Numbered from the stretch's first letter, positions 50,617-59,325 are shown. The stretch is DNA of 64,000 bases from Lysobacter sp. K5869 (GCF_018847975.1 NZ_CP072597.1:1178001-1242000), one strand, 5' to 3'. Translations and numbers: made by a program. The notes: generated by a model not told the origin, from the sequence alone.

Positions 50617-52101
50617 ATGAGCGACCTGCAAGACCTCACCGCGCTGATCCGCGCCAACACCCCGTTGATCGTGATCGAGACCCGCGACGAAACCCGCGTG
50701 GTCGAGCTGTTCCGGCAGGCGCTGATGAACGTCTGGCGCGCGCTGTACCGCTGGTCGATCACCGAAGGCCTGCGCCGGATCGACTTGGATCGCGAGGACG
50801 AGGCCGACGTGCCCCCCGACATCTCCACCACGCTGCAGGCGATCCGCCACGCCGACCAGCGCGGCATCTATCTGCTGTTCGACGCCCATCCCTACCTCGG
50901 CTACGCCGGCACCCAGCGCCTGCTGCGCGAGATCGCCCAGCGCCGCGAGTGCGAGCCGCACGTGCTGGTGCTGATCGGCCACAAGCAGGAACTGCCGCCG
51001 GACCTGGACGCGCTGGCGGTGCGCTTCACCCCGCGCCTGCCCGACGCCAACGCCTTGCTGAAACTGGTGCGCGAGGAAGCGGAAAACTACGCGCGCGAAA
51101 ACGGCGGCCGCCGGGTCGAGGCCGACGGCGAAGCGGTCAAGCAGATCGTGCGCAACCTGCAAGGCATCGACCCGGTCGACGCGCGCCGCATCGCGCGCCA
51201 TTTGATCTTCCGCGACGGCGCGCTCAACGCCGACGACCTGCCCGAGCTGGCCAAGCTCAAGTTCGAGCTGCTCAACCGCTCCGGCCACCTGCATTACGAA
51301 TACGACAGCGCGCGCATGACCGAGGTGGCCGGCGCGCGCCGGCTCAAGCGCTGGGTCGAACAGCGCCGCGCGGTGTTCACCGGCGCCGAACCGCCGCCCG
51401 GCCTCGATCCGCCCAAGGGCTTGCTGCTGCTGGGCGTGCAGGGCTGCGGCAAATCGATGATCGCCAAGGCGGTCGCCGCCGGTTTCGGCGTGCCGCTGGT
51501 GCGGCTGGACTTCGGCACCTTGTACGACAAGTTCCACGGCGAAACCGAAAAGAACCTGCGCGCCGCGCTGGCCTCGGCCGAGCAGCTGGCGCCGGCGGTG
51601 CTGTGGATCGACGAGATCGAAAAAGGCCTGGCCGACAGCGGCGACACCGACGGCGGCGTGTCGCGCCGCGTGCTCGGCTATCTGCTGACCTGGATGGCCG
51701 AGCGCCGCTCGAAACTGTTTCTGGTCGCCACCGCCAACCAGATCGACGCGCTGCCGCCGGAGCTGCTGCGCAAGGGCCGCTTCGACGAAATCTTCTTCGT
51801 CGATCTGCCGGCGGCGGACGTGCGCGAGGAATTGTTCGCGATCCACCTGCGCCGGCGTTCGCTCGATCCGGCCGGGTTCGACTTGCCCGCGCTCGCCGCG
51901 GCCAGCGACGGCTTTTCCGGCGCCGAGATCGAACAGGCCATCGTCGCGGCGATGTACGCCGCGCACGCCGCCGGCACCGCGCTCTCGGATTTCCAGGTGC
52001 GCGCCGAACTCAAGCAGACCCGGCCGCTGTCGGTGGTGATGGGCGAGCAGGTGACCCAGCTGCGCGAGTGGGCGCGCGGGCGGACGGTGTCGGCGGACTG
52101 A
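50617..52101 (+). CDS. AAA+ ATPase, Ycf46-like
   Basis: 494 residues. The first 245 residues (LTALIRANTPLIVIETRDETRVVELFRQAL, then a degenerate AAA lid-like module) are the N-terminal half found in Ycf46 proteins. The active AAA domain follows: Walker A GVQGCGKS at 273-280, Walker B WIDEIEKG with D332/E333, sensor ATANQID and arginine finger in LLRKGRFDEIFFVDLP. Cyanobacterial Ycf46 affects photosynthetic carbon uptake; in other bacteria the role is open. A TATCAT -10 candidate lies about 25 bp before the ATG. It stands alone, opposite the AEC transporter gene. Confidence 0.9.
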   Translation: MSDLQDLTALIRANTPLIVIETRDETRVVELFRQALMNVWRALYRWSITEGLRRIDLDREDEADVPPDISTTLQAIRHADQRGIYLLFDAHPYLGYAGTQRLLREIAQRRECEPHVLVLIGHKQELPPDLDALAVRFTPRLPDANALLKLVREEAENYARENGGRRVEADGEAVKQIVRNLQGIDPVDARRIARHLIFRDGALNADDLPELAKLKFELLNRSGHLHYEYDSARMTEVAGARRLKRWVEQRRAVFTGAEPPPGLDPPKGLLLLGVQGCGKSMIAKAVAAGFGVPLVRLDFGTLYDKFHGETEKNLRAALASAEQLAPAVLWIDEIEKGLADSGDTDGGVSRRVLGYLLTWMAERRSKLFLVATANQIDALPPELLRKGRFDEIFFVDLPAADVREELFAIHLRRRSLDPAGFDLPALAAASDGFSGAEIEQAIVAAMYAAHAAGTALSDFQVRAELKQTRPLSVVMGEQVTQLREWARGRTVSAD

Positions 52102-52147
52102 GCGCGGTGCGCGCGCGGCGCCGCGCGATGGTCGTTCGCGCCGCTGC

Positions 52148-52507
52148 TCAGTTCGAGCAATCGAACGAGGCGCCCGAACCGCGCGGAACGAACAGGCACG
52201 ACTTCACCTTGCCGAGATGGCGCGCGAGCACGATCCCCGAATCCTGGTAGCGGCATTCGACCCAGACGTCGGCCTCGCCGGGGCGCCATTCGGTCCATTC
52301 CTGGCCACGCTTGATGCCGTCCACGATCTTCAGCTGCGCCGGCGGGCCGTCGTAGACCCAAACACGGGCCAGATGGCGCCGTCCCAGGCTGACCTCGACG
52401 CTCCACTGCGGCGGCACCGGCTTGGCCAGGCTCTGTTGATCCAGGATCGACGGCGGACAGCCGGCGAACTGCAGCGCGGTGGCGAGCACGGCGGCATAGA
52501 CGGACAT
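52148..52507 (-). CDS. Small exported protein, possibly STY0301-like
   Basis: 119 residues. A hydrophobic start (MSVYAAVLATALQFAGC) leads into CPPSILDQQSLAKPVPPQW and later WTEWRPGEADVWVECRYQDSG and VKSCLFVPRGSGASFDCSN, with four cysteines positioned for two disulphides. The cysteine and tryptophan pattern resembles the STY0301 family of small periplasmic proteins, but the match is by eye. It is convergent with the AAA+ gene. Confidence 0.65.
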   Translation of the reverse strand: MSVYAAVLATALQFAGCPPSILDQQSLAKPVPPQWSVEVSLGRRHLARVWVYDGPPAQLKIVDGIKRGQEWTEWRPGEADVWVECRYQDSGIVLARHLGKVKSCLFVPRGSGASFDCSN

Positions 52508-52590
52508 GCGTTGATCCCGGTCGTGGTGGCAATCCCCGCGCCCAATCTAGCGCAGTCGCCGGCGCGCGCGCCCGACCGGCCCGGCGCCGC

Positions 52591-53214
52591 TCAGCCGGCG
52601 CGCCGCGCCATCATCGCCTCGAACCCGGCGATCAACGCGCGCAAACCGTACTCGTAATCCGCGTCGACATCGTTCTGGCTCAGCACCGTCTGCGCCTGCG
52701 CCATCAGCGGATAACGCTGCGGGTCCGGCGCCAGCGGCGCTTGCCCCGGGCCGCGGCCGGCTTCGGTCGCGGCTTGTTCCTCCAGCAGCCAGCCGATCGT
52801 GTAGTAGCTCAGCGAAATCAGCGCGCGCAGGGCGTCGGCCGGGGTGAAGCCGGCGGCGACCAGATAGGCCATCTCGGTTTCGCCCTCGCCGAACTCGGCG
52901 GTCTGCGGGCGGGTGCCGATGTGCACGCGGGCGCCGTCGCGGTGCGCGCGCAGGCAGCGGCGGAAGGCGTGGGCCTGGGCGGCCATCCACTCGCGCCAGT
53001 CGGGGTAGTCGGCGTGATCGGCCGGCTGCTGCTCGGCCAGCATCGCCTCGGCCAGGGCGTCGAGCAGTTCGCGCTTGTTCTTGAAGTGCCAGTACAGGCT
53101 GGGCTGCTGCACGCCCAGTTCCTGGGCCAGACGGCGCGTGGTCAGGCCGTCCATGCCGACCTCGTCGAGCAGTTTCAGGGCGGCGGCGACCACGGTCTCG
53201 CGCTGCAATTTCAT
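52591..53214 (-). CDS. tetR: TetR-family repressor of the tet class
   Basis: 207 residues. The helix-turn-helix segment LQRETVVAAALKLLDEVGMDGLTTRRLAQELGVQQPSLYWHFKNKRELLDALAEAML is close to the classical TetR of resistance determinants, including the LYWHFKNK end of the recognition region. The C-terminal core also follows TetR (AAGFTPADALRALISLSYYTIGWLLEEQ). It is divergent from a TetA-like MFS exporter, with two tet-operator-like palindromes between them, so it should be released from DNA by a tetracycline-like ligand. Classical TetR is about the same length. Ligand identity is inferred. Confidence 0.88.
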   Translation of the reverse strand: MKLQRETVVAAALKLLDEVGMDGLTTRRLAQELGVQQPSLYWHFKNKRELLDALAEAMLAEQQPADHADYPDWREWMAAQAHAFRRCLRAHRDGARVHIGTRPQTAEFGEGETEMAYLVAAGFTPADALRALISLSYYTIGWLLEEQAATEAGRGPGQAPLAPDPQRYPLMAQAQTVLSQNDVDADYEYGLRALIAGFEAMMARRAG

Positions 53215-53250
53215 CGGGTCGGTCCTCCAGGCGGCCGGGGGCTTGTTCCC

Positions 53251-53263
53251 CTATCGGCGATAG
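53251..53263. promoter_or_regulatory. Operator 1: CTATCGGCGATAG
   Basis: A palindrome with the CTATC...GATAG core of tetO but CGG instead of A/T-rich central bases, centred about 32 bp from operator 2. Situated between the TetR and TetA-like genes, near the repressor start. Confidence 0.75.
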
Positions 53264-53282
53264 ATTAGCATTCGCGGCGAAT

Positions 53283-53295
53283 CTATCACTGATAG
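53283..53295. promoter_or_regulatory. Operator 2: CTATCACTGATAG, a near-consensus tetO
   Basis: It keeps the full CTATCA-N-TGATAG core of the classical tet operators and overlaps the ribosome binding site (AGGGA) of the exporter gene ten bases before its ATG. Binding there would block transcription. Confidence 0.85.
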
Positions 53296-53304
53296 GGAAT
53301 TGCC

Positions 53305-54624
53305 ATGCGCACCCCGACCTCCTCCTCCGCGCCGGCCGAATCCGCCGCCGCCCCGGCTCCCCCGCCGGCCGCGCCCCCGCTCCCGTCCGGCGCCCGCTTC
53401 GCCCTGATCCTGATCCTGGCCACGGTCGTGCTCGACGCCATCGGCATCGGCCTGATCGCCCCGGTCATGCCGCAGTTGCTCGACGCCTTCGGCCTGCAGA
53501 ACAACCTCGCCCTGCACGCCGGCGCGCTGACCGCGCTGTACGCGCTGATGCAGTTCGTCTGCGCGCCCGCGCTGGGCGCGCTCAGCGACCGCTTCGGCCG
53601 CCGCCCGGTGCTGCTGTGCTCGCTGTTCGGCAGCTCGCTGGACTACCTGCTGATGGCCTGCGCGCCGTGGCTGTCGCTGCTGTACCTGGGCCGCGCCATC
53701 GCCGGCATCAGCGGCGCCAGCGGTTCGGTGGCCGGCGCCTACATCGCCGACATCTCCGACGAATCCCAGCGCGCGCGCCGTTACGGCTGGCTCGGCGCGG
53801 CGTTCGGCCTGGGCTTGGTCGCCGGCCCGGTGATCGGCGGCGTGCTCGGCGCGATGTGGCTGCGCGCGCCGTTCGTGGCCGCGGCCGCGCTGGCGCTGTT
53901 GAACTTCGCTTTGGCGTGGCTGGCGCTGCCCGAGCCGCCGCGCGCCCGCGACGCCGCCCCGGCGCGCGCGCCCTCGCTGCGCGAGCTGGCGCCGTGGCAT
54001 TCGCTGCGCGAGCTGAGCCGCCTGCCGGATCTGGCGCCGCTGCTGTGGCTGTATCTGGCGATGCAGCTGGCCGGGCAGGTGCCGGGCACGCTGTGGGCGA
54101 TCTACGGCCACGACCGTTTCGGCTGGAACCCGACCGCGGTCGGCCTGTCGCTGGCCGCGTTCGGCGTCATCCACTCGCTGTTCCAGGCCTTCGCCACCGG
54201 CCGCATCAGCGAACGTTTCGGCCCGGCCAAGACCTTGCTCGGCGGGGTGATTTCCGACGTGCTCGGCTATCTGGCCTTCGCCTTCGCCCGCAGCGTCGCC
54301 ACGCTGGCGCCGGGCTTGTTGCTCGCCGCCGGCGGCGGCATCGGCGGGCCGGCCTTGCTGGCGATGTCGAGCGAACGCACCGACGAAGCCCGCCAAGGCG
54401 CGCTGCAAGGCGTGCTCGCCAGCCTCGCCAGTCTCGCCGCGGTGATCGGCCCGCTGCTGTTCGGCGCGGTCTACGTCGCCGGCGCCGGCCATTGGGACGG
54501 CTGGGTGTGGGTGATCGGCGCGGCGCTGTACCTGCCGTGCGTGCCGGCGCTGCGCGCCTTGCTGCGCGGCCCGCGCGCGGCGGCCGGCGGCGACGAATCC
54601 GCCGACGCGGCGGCGGCCGGTTAA
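53305..54624 (+). CDS. MFS exporter of the TetA type
   Basis: 439 residues, twelve predicted membrane helices after a 30-residue Ala/Pro-rich cytoplasmic start. The first cytoplasmic loop has GALSDRFGRRPVLLCSL, the major facilitator motif A; the antiporter motif C region is GWLGAAFGLGLVAGPVIGG. Similar patterns occur in TetA/TetB-class tetracycline:proton antiporters. The divergent TetR and two tet-type operators support tetracycline-like export, though the sequence could also be an intrinsic multidrug pump. Its stop codon overlaps the stop of the convergent GGCT-like gene (shared TTAA). The long N-terminal extension is unusual. Confidence 0.9.
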   Translation: MRTPTSSSAPAESAAAPAPPPAAPPLPSGARFALILILATVVLDAIGIGLIAPVMPQLLDAFGLQNNLALHAGALTALYALMQFVCAPALGALSDRFGRRPVLLCSLFGSSLDYLLMACAPWLSLLYLGRAIAGISGASGSVAGAYIADISDESQRARRYGWLGAAFGLGLVAGPVIGGVLGAMWLRAPFVAAAALALLNFALAWLALPEPPRARDAAPARAPSLRELAPWHSLRELSRLPDLAPLLWLYLAMQLAGQVPGTLWAIYGHDRFGWNPTAVGLSLAAFGVIHSLFQAFATGRISERFGPAKTLLGGVISDVLGYLAFAFARSVATLAPGLLLAAGGGIGGPALLAMSSERTDEARQGALQGVLASLASLAAVIGPLLFGAVYVAGAGHWDGWVWVIGAALYLPCVPALRALLRGPRAAAGGDESADAAAAG

Positions 54625-54968
54625 GCCTTCACGTACACCCAGGCGCGGCCGCCCGAGGCCAGCATGGCCTCGACGCGGCGGTAGTCGTCGACTTCGTACG
54701 CGTCGGCGCGCGCCAGTTCCTCGGCGCTGATCGCGAACACCGTGCCGGCGACGCGGTCGGCGTCGTCGCCGCTGGGCTCGACGATGGGGTGATGGGTTTC
54801 GCCGCTGGTGGCGACGACCTGCGGGTCTTCGATCTTCACCATCGCGCGGCGGAAGCCGACCAAGGCGTCGGCTTCGCCGTGCAGCAAGCGGCCGAAGGTG
54901 GCCTGCTGCACGGCCGGCAATTGCAGGGTGCCGTAGGAAAACAAACGTTGATCGTGGGCGGCGCTCAT
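54621..54968 (-). CDS. Gamma-glutamylcyclotransferase-like (AIG2 fold) protein
   Basis: 115 residues. FSYGTLQLPAVQQATFGR is the YGTL substrate loop of the GGCT/AIG2 fold. GDDADRVAGTVFAISAEELARADAYEVDDYRRVE contains the catalytic glutamate of LARADAYE and the ERVXV-like strand. GGCT enzymes convert gamma-glutamyl amino acids or gamma-glutamylamines to 5-oxoproline and the free amine. It is convergent with the MFS exporter, sharing a TTAA stop. An ATP-grasp gene and a gamma-glutamyltransferase gene follow on the same strand, so a gamma-glutamyl pathway is plausible. Confidence 0.88.
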   Translation of the reverse strand: MSAAHDQRLFSYGTLQLPAVQQATFGRLLHGEADALVGFRRAMVKIEDPQVVATSGETHHPIVEPSGDDADRVAGTVFAISAEELARADAYEVDDYRRVEAMLASGGRAWVYVKA

Positions 54969-55066
54969 GGCGATGTCGTCGTCGGTGCGTGAACCGGAAC
55001 GCTAAGCGGCGCCGGCCGCGCGCGCAATCGCCGCGCGCGGCCGACGACGGTGCGGTGCGCGGCCGT

Positions 55067-56020
55067 TCAGGCCGCGGCGGTCTCGCGCAACGCCGACCAA
55101 CGCTGCGCCAGCTGCGCGGCGAACAAGCGCGCGGCCGGCGGGTGCGCGGCCAGATGCAGGAACGGTTCGATGAACTCCAGCTCCATCAGCTGGAACTCGC
55201 CCTCGACCACCACGCCGTCCACGCGCACATACGCATGATCGCGATAGCCCAGCGCCGCCACCGCGTCGAGCGCGCGCCGCGCCGAGGCCAACAGCGGCGC
55301 GGGCGGCTCGGTGACCGCCGCCGTGCCGCCGTAGTAGGTCTGCACGCGGTAATCGTCCTGCGCCGGCTTCTTCAGCACGGCATGGCTGTAGAGGCCGCCG
55401 AAGAACAGCAGCGACCACTCGCCTTCCTCGACCACTTGCGGCACGAACGGCTGGATCAGGTAATCCAGCTCGCGCGGCAATCGCGCCACGGCTTGAGCGA
55501 AGGCCTCGTCGCCGATGCGCCCGCGCACCGTGTTCCAGGCGCCGCCGCTGACGCTGGGCTTGACCACCACCTCGCCCTGCAACGGCGCCAGCGCGGCGTC
55601 GAGCTCGCCGCCGCGCGCGTGCACGGTCGGAATGATCGCCACGCCTTGCGCGGCGAGTTCGAGCAAATAGCGCTTGTCGCTGTTCCACACCAGCAGCGGC
55701 AGCGGATTGGCGATCGGGCGACGCAGCGCCTCGATGCGCTGATACCACTGCAGGAACTCGGTGTAGCGTTCGAAGTAATCCCAGGTGCTGCGCACCAGCA
55801 GCGCATCGTGCGCGGCCCAATCCACCGCCGGATCGCTCCAGATGCGGGCGTGGACGTGGATGCCGTGCGCGCGCAACGCGGCGATCAGGCCGGCGTCGTC
55901 TTCGTGCGGTTCGGGTTGGACGTCGGAGACGACCAGGGCGAGCGAGAGCGGGGGATCGAAGCGCGCGAAGCCCGGCGCGTGCGGATCGGTGACGAACGAG
56001 TGCGGATCGGAAACAGGCAT
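55067..56020 (-). CDS. ATP-grasp ligase, glutathione synthetase/RimK-like
   Basis: 317 residues. The N-terminal pre-ATP-grasp domain ends in HDALLVRSTWDYFERYTEFLQW. The ATP-grasp core holds VVKPSVSGGAWNTVRG, IQPFVPQVVEEGEWSLLFFGG, and RVDGVVVEGEFQLMELEFIEP with the metal-binding glutamates and Asn/Asp replaced by VEGEFQLMELEFIE. A GGAGG ribosome binding site gives the start MPVSD. It would form a carboxylate-amine bond with ATP. Family relatives make cycloserine, small peptides or protein tail modifications; the substrate here is unknown, but its neighbours act on gamma-glutamyl compounds. Confidence 0.87.
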   Translation of the reverse strand: MPVSDPHSFVTDPHAPGFARFDPPLSLALVVSDVQPEPHEDDAGLIAALRAHGIHVHARIWSDPAVDWAAHDALLVRSTWDYFERYTEFLQWYQRIEALRRPIANPLPLLVWNSDKRYLLELAAQGVAIIPTVHARGGELDAALAPLQGEVVVKPSVSGGAWNTVRGRIGDEAFAQAVARLPRELDYLIQPFVPQVVEEGEWSLLFFGGLYSHAVLKKPAQDDYRVQTYYGGTAAVTEPPAPLLASARRALDAVAALGYRDHAYVRVDGVVVEGEFQLMELEFIEPFLHLAAHPPAARLFAAQLAQRWSALRETAAA

Positions 56021-56274
56021 GACGCCTCCAGGATGATCGGGAGGGCGCCCTTGCTCGGCATCGCGGCCCGAGCGTGGCGGAGCGTCGGCCCCGTCGCAGC
56101 ACCCCTCGGATCCGGACGCGCGGCGCCGTGTCGGCGTTCGCGCAGTGGATGCATCGCGTCGCGATGCCGGCGCAGTGTTCGCTGCGATGCGGCGGGCTGT
56201 CAACGCGGAATTCGCGCGTGGGGCGAAATAGCGAAACCTTCGCGGGGTCGGTTGGGGGCGCGCGAAAATTTTTC

Positions 56275-56314
56275 GCGGTGCGGTGCGGTGCGGTGCGGTG
56301 CGGTGCGGTGCGGT
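56275..56314. repeat. Pentanucleotide microsatellite (GCGGT)8
   Basis: Eight perfect GCGGT units, then a partial GCGG, lie between the ATP-grasp start (56020) and the gamma-glutamyltransferase stop, upstream of the former gene. A slippage-prone tract in a promoter region can vary expression; five-base steps do not keep a reading frame, but no frame is expected here. Confidence 0.95.
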
Positions 56315-56346
56315 GCGGCGGTAGGCGGGGTTCGTCGTTGTTAGGA

Positions 56347-56482
56347 GTTCGCGGTCGCAGCTTGCGCAGCTCCTACAGGGGGCGAGTGTAGGAGCTGCGT
56401 GAGCTGCGACCGCGACATCGCGGCTACGACGCGACTTTCGTCGTAGCCGCGCCCCCGCGATCGCGGCTTACGCCGCTCCTAC
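56347..56482. repeat. REP-like palindromes (single group)
   Basis: CGCAGCTTGCGCAGCTCCTAC, GTGTAGGAGCTGCGTGAGCTGC and GGCTTACGCCGCTCCTAC follow each other within 140 bp, the same palindrome family as the 124-bp arrays but without a tandem period. Confidence 0.85.
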
Positions 56483-56496
56483 CTGCGAGGCGGCGC

Positions 56497-58239
56497 TCAA
56501 TACCCCGCCGCCTGCCCGTCTTTGCGCGACTCGCTCGCGCCGATGTAGCCGCCGTTCGGATTGACCATGATCGCCTGATACCCGCCGTACGGCCCCAGCG
56601 CGAAGCGCACGCTGTGCCCGCGCCGCACCAGTTCGCGCACGGTCTCGTAGGAGAAGCCGGTTTCCAGATCGAGTTCGCCGCCGTCGCTCATCGCCACCAT
56701 CTGCCCGGCCGGTTCGGTCGAGCCGTCGTGCTGGATGCGCGGCGCGTCGCCGGCTTCCTGCAGGTTCATGCCGAAGTCGATCAGATTCATGACGATCTGG
56801 GCGTGGCCCTGCGGCTGCATCGCGCCGCCCATCACCCCGAACGACAGCCACGGCTTGCCGTCCTTGGTCACGAACGCGGGAATGATGGTGTGGAACGGCC
56901 GCTTGCCGGGCGCGAACGAGTTCGGGTGGCCTTCCTTGAGCACGAACTGCTCGCCGCGGTCCTGGAAGATGAAGCCCAGCCCCGGCGGCGCCATGCCGCT
57001 GCCCATGCCGCGGTAGTTGGACTGGATCAGCGACACCATCATGCCGTCGGCATCGGCCACGGTCATGTAAATGGTGTCGCCCTGGTCGAGCTGCGCGGGC
57101 GTCGCCGGCTGCGCTTCCTTGAGCACCTTGTCCAGCGAGATCTGCTTGCGCCGTTGCGCGGCGTAGTCCTTGGAGATCAGCTTGGCGACCGGCGAGCGCT
57201 TTTCGAACGCCGGATCGGCGTACCAGCGCGCTCGGTCGGCGAAGGCGAGCTTCTTGGCCTCGGCGAACAGGTGCACGTGCTCGACGCTGCCGAAGCCGTA
57301 CGACTTCAGGTCGTAGCCTTCGAGAATATTGAGGATCTGCAGCGCGGCGATGCCTTGCCCGTTCGGCGGCAGTTCCCAGACATCGTAGCCGCGGTAATTG
57401 CTGCTGACCGGCTCGACCCACTCGCCGTGGTGCGCGGCCATGTCCTCGTAGCTCAGATAGCCGCCGTTGGCCTTGAAGTAAGCGCCGACGGTGCGGGCGA
57501 TGTCGCCCTTGTAGAACGCGTCGCGCCCGCCCTGGGCGATCTGTTCGAGGGTGTGGGCGAGGTTGGGGTTCTTCCACATCTCGCCGGTGCGCGGTGCGCG
57601 GCCGTCGATGGTGAACTGTTCCTTGAAGCCCGGCCACTTCGACAGGCGCGGCACCGAGGCGTTCCAGTAGTACGCGATCACCTCGTGCACCGGATGGCCT
57701 TCGCGCGCGTAGCGGATCGCCGGCGCGAGGTTCTCGGCCATCGGCTTGCGGCCGAAGCGCTCGTGCAGCGCGAACCAGCCGTCGACGGCGCCGGGCACGG
57801 TCACCGGCAGCGGGCCGTGCGGCGGGATTTCCTTGAGCCCGCGCTTTTGGAATTCGGCCAGGCTCAGCGACTGGGGCGAGCGGCCGGAGCCGTTGTAGCC
57901 GTAGAGCTTCTTGGTTTTCGGATCCCACACGATCGCGAACAGATCGCCGCCGACGCCGTTGCCGGTCGGCTCCATCAGCCCGAGCGCGGCGTTGGCGGCG
58001 ATGGCCGCGTCGACCGCGCTGCCGCCGGCCTTCATCACGTCCAGCGCGATCTGCGTGGTCAGCGGATGCGAGGTCGCGGCCATCGCGTGCGGCGCGTACA
58101 CCTCGCTGCGGGTGGCGAAGGTCTTGCCGCCGATGCGGTCGGCGGCGTGCGCGGCCGGCGCGAGGGCGAAGGCGCACGCCAGCGCCAGCGGCGCGAGCAG
58201 CGACGCCGCGCGGCGCCGGGCGGTGATCGAAGAAGGCAT
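56497..58239 (-). CDS. ggt: Gamma-glutamyltransferase
   Basis: 580 residues with a signal peptide (cleavage near AHA-ADRIGG), therefore periplasmic. The autocatalytic nucleophile is T389 in QLDQGDTIYMTVADADGMMVS, which separates the large and small subunits, almost the position of T391 in the E. coli enzyme. GSAVDAAIAANAALGLMEPTGNGVGGDLFAIV and GMGSGMAPPGLGFIFQDRG are typical. The enzyme cleaves gamma-glutamyl bonds and transfers the glutamyl group to water or amino acids. A GGGGAG ribosome binding site lies before the ATG. Neighbours are a GGCT-like and an ATP-grasp protein. Confidence 0.96.
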   Translation of the reverse strand: MPSSITARRRAASLLAPLALACAFALAPAAHAADRIGGKTFATRSEVYAPHAMAATSHPLTTQIALDVMKAGGSAVDAAIAANAALGLMEPTGNGVGGDLFAIVWDPKTKKLYGYNGSGRSPQSLSLAEFQKRGLKEIPPHGPLPVTVPGAVDGWFALHERFGRKPMAENLAPAIRYAREGHPVHEVIAYYWNASVPRLSKWPGFKEQFTIDGRAPRTGEMWKNPNLAHTLEQIAQGGRDAFYKGDIARTVGAYFKANGGYLSYEDMAAHHGEWVEPVSSNYRGYDVWELPPNGQGIAALQILNILEGYDLKSYGFGSVEHVHLFAEAKKLAFADRARWYADPAFEKRSPVAKLISKDYAAQRRKQISLDKVLKEAQPATPAQLDQGDTIYMTVADADGMMVSLIQSNYRGMGSGMAPPGLGFIFQDRGEQFVLKEGHPNSFAPGKRPFHTIIPAFVTKDGKPWLSFGVMGGAMQPQGHAQIVMNLIDFGMNLQEAGDAPRIQHDGSTEPAGQMVAMSDGGELDLETGFSYETVRELVRRGHSVRFALGPYGGYQAIMVNPNGGYIGASESRKDGQAAGY

Positions 58240-58498
58240 GACGGAACTCCCCAGGACAGCGTCCGACGATAGCGCAGGCCGGCGCGGAACTGAGTAGGCC
58301 GAAAGTCGAGCGCGGCCGTTCGCGGCCGGCTGAACGCGCGTATTTCGCAGGACGAGCGGCGCGATGCGGCTGCGCAACATGGAATCGCCCGAAGCGGCAA
58401 CGGGGCGCGGCGGCGCGAACCCCGCCGCCGATACCGGCGCGGCGCCGCCGTCGCGGGTTAGGATCGGGCCTTCCCACCGCAGCGAGGCGGAGGCGCGC

Positions 58499-59266
58499 AT
58501 GCACCACCACCACCGGCATAGCATCGCGGCGCGCGGCTTCGCCGCCGTCCTCGGCCTGTGGCTGTGCGCCGCGGCCGCGTTCGCCCAACCCGGAGTGCGA
58601 GCCATGCGCGCGAGCCAGGCGTTTTCCTCACCGGCCGCCGCAGGTTTGGCGCAGGCCGCGGCCGACGGCGACGCCGCGCGGGTGCGCGCGCTGGTGGCCG
58701 CCGGCGCGGACCCGAACGCGCGCGGCGAGCGCGGCATCACCGTGCTGCAATGGGCGCTGTATCAGCGCAGCGTGGACGGCCTGCGCGCGCTGCTCGCCGC
58801 CGGCGCCGATCCGGCGCGGGGCGCCGACGATGGCACGACGGTATTGCAGTTGGCGGCGATGGCCGACGATCCGAAGTATCTGCGCGCGTTGCTCGAGGCC
58901 AAGGTCGATCCGAATCTGCCCAACACCGTGACCGGCGCGAACGCGCTGGCGGCGGCGCTGACGGCCGAGCGGGCGGACCATTTCGCCGCCTTGCTCGCCG
59001 CCGGCGCCGATCCCGGGCATGCCGACCGCGTGGGGAATACGCCGTTGCACGTGGCGGCGAAGATCAACGAATTCGGGCATGCCCTGGCCTTGCTGCGGGC
59101 GGGGGCGGACCCGAAGGCGCGCAATGCGCAGGGGGCGACGTTTCAGCGCTACATGTTCATGAGTCCGGATCGGTTGCTCAATGCGAAGACGCGGGCGGAG
59201 CGGGGGGCGGTGGCGGATTGGTTGGGGGAGCGGGGGATTGGGTTGGAGAACGCGGCGGGGAAGTGA
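58499..59266 (+). CDS. Exported ankyrin-repeat protein
   Basis: 255 residues starting with a natural His-rich N-terminus (MHHHHRHS) and a signal peptide ending in AAAAFA. Four or five ankyrin repeats follow (ARVRALVAAGADPNARGERGITVLQWAL, DGLRALLAAGADPARGADDGTTVLQLAA, HFAALLAAGADPGHADRVGNTPLHVAA, HALALLRAGADPKARNAQGAT). Periplasmic ankyrin proteins often bind other exported proteins; catalase partners (AnkB) are one known case. A GGAGG ribosome binding site supports this start; an upstream in-frame ATG at 58364 would give an untypical N-terminus. Role unknown. Confidence 0.85.
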   Translation: MHHHHRHSIAARGFAAVLGLWLCAAAAFAQPGVRAMRASQAFSSPAAAGLAQAAADGDAARVRALVAAGADPNARGERGITVLQWALYQRSVDGLRALLAAGADPARGADDGTTVLQLAAMADDPKYLRALLEAKVDPNLPNTVTGANALAAALTAERADHFAALLAAGADPGHADRVGNTPLHVAAKINEFGHALALLRAGADPKARNAQGATFQRYMFMSPDRLLNAKTRAERGAVADWLGERGIGLENAAGK

Positions 59267-59325
59267 GGTTCTGCCGTTGCTGTTGCTGTTGTTCGCGCTC
59301 TGCTTTCTCTAGCTTTGCTCTGGTT

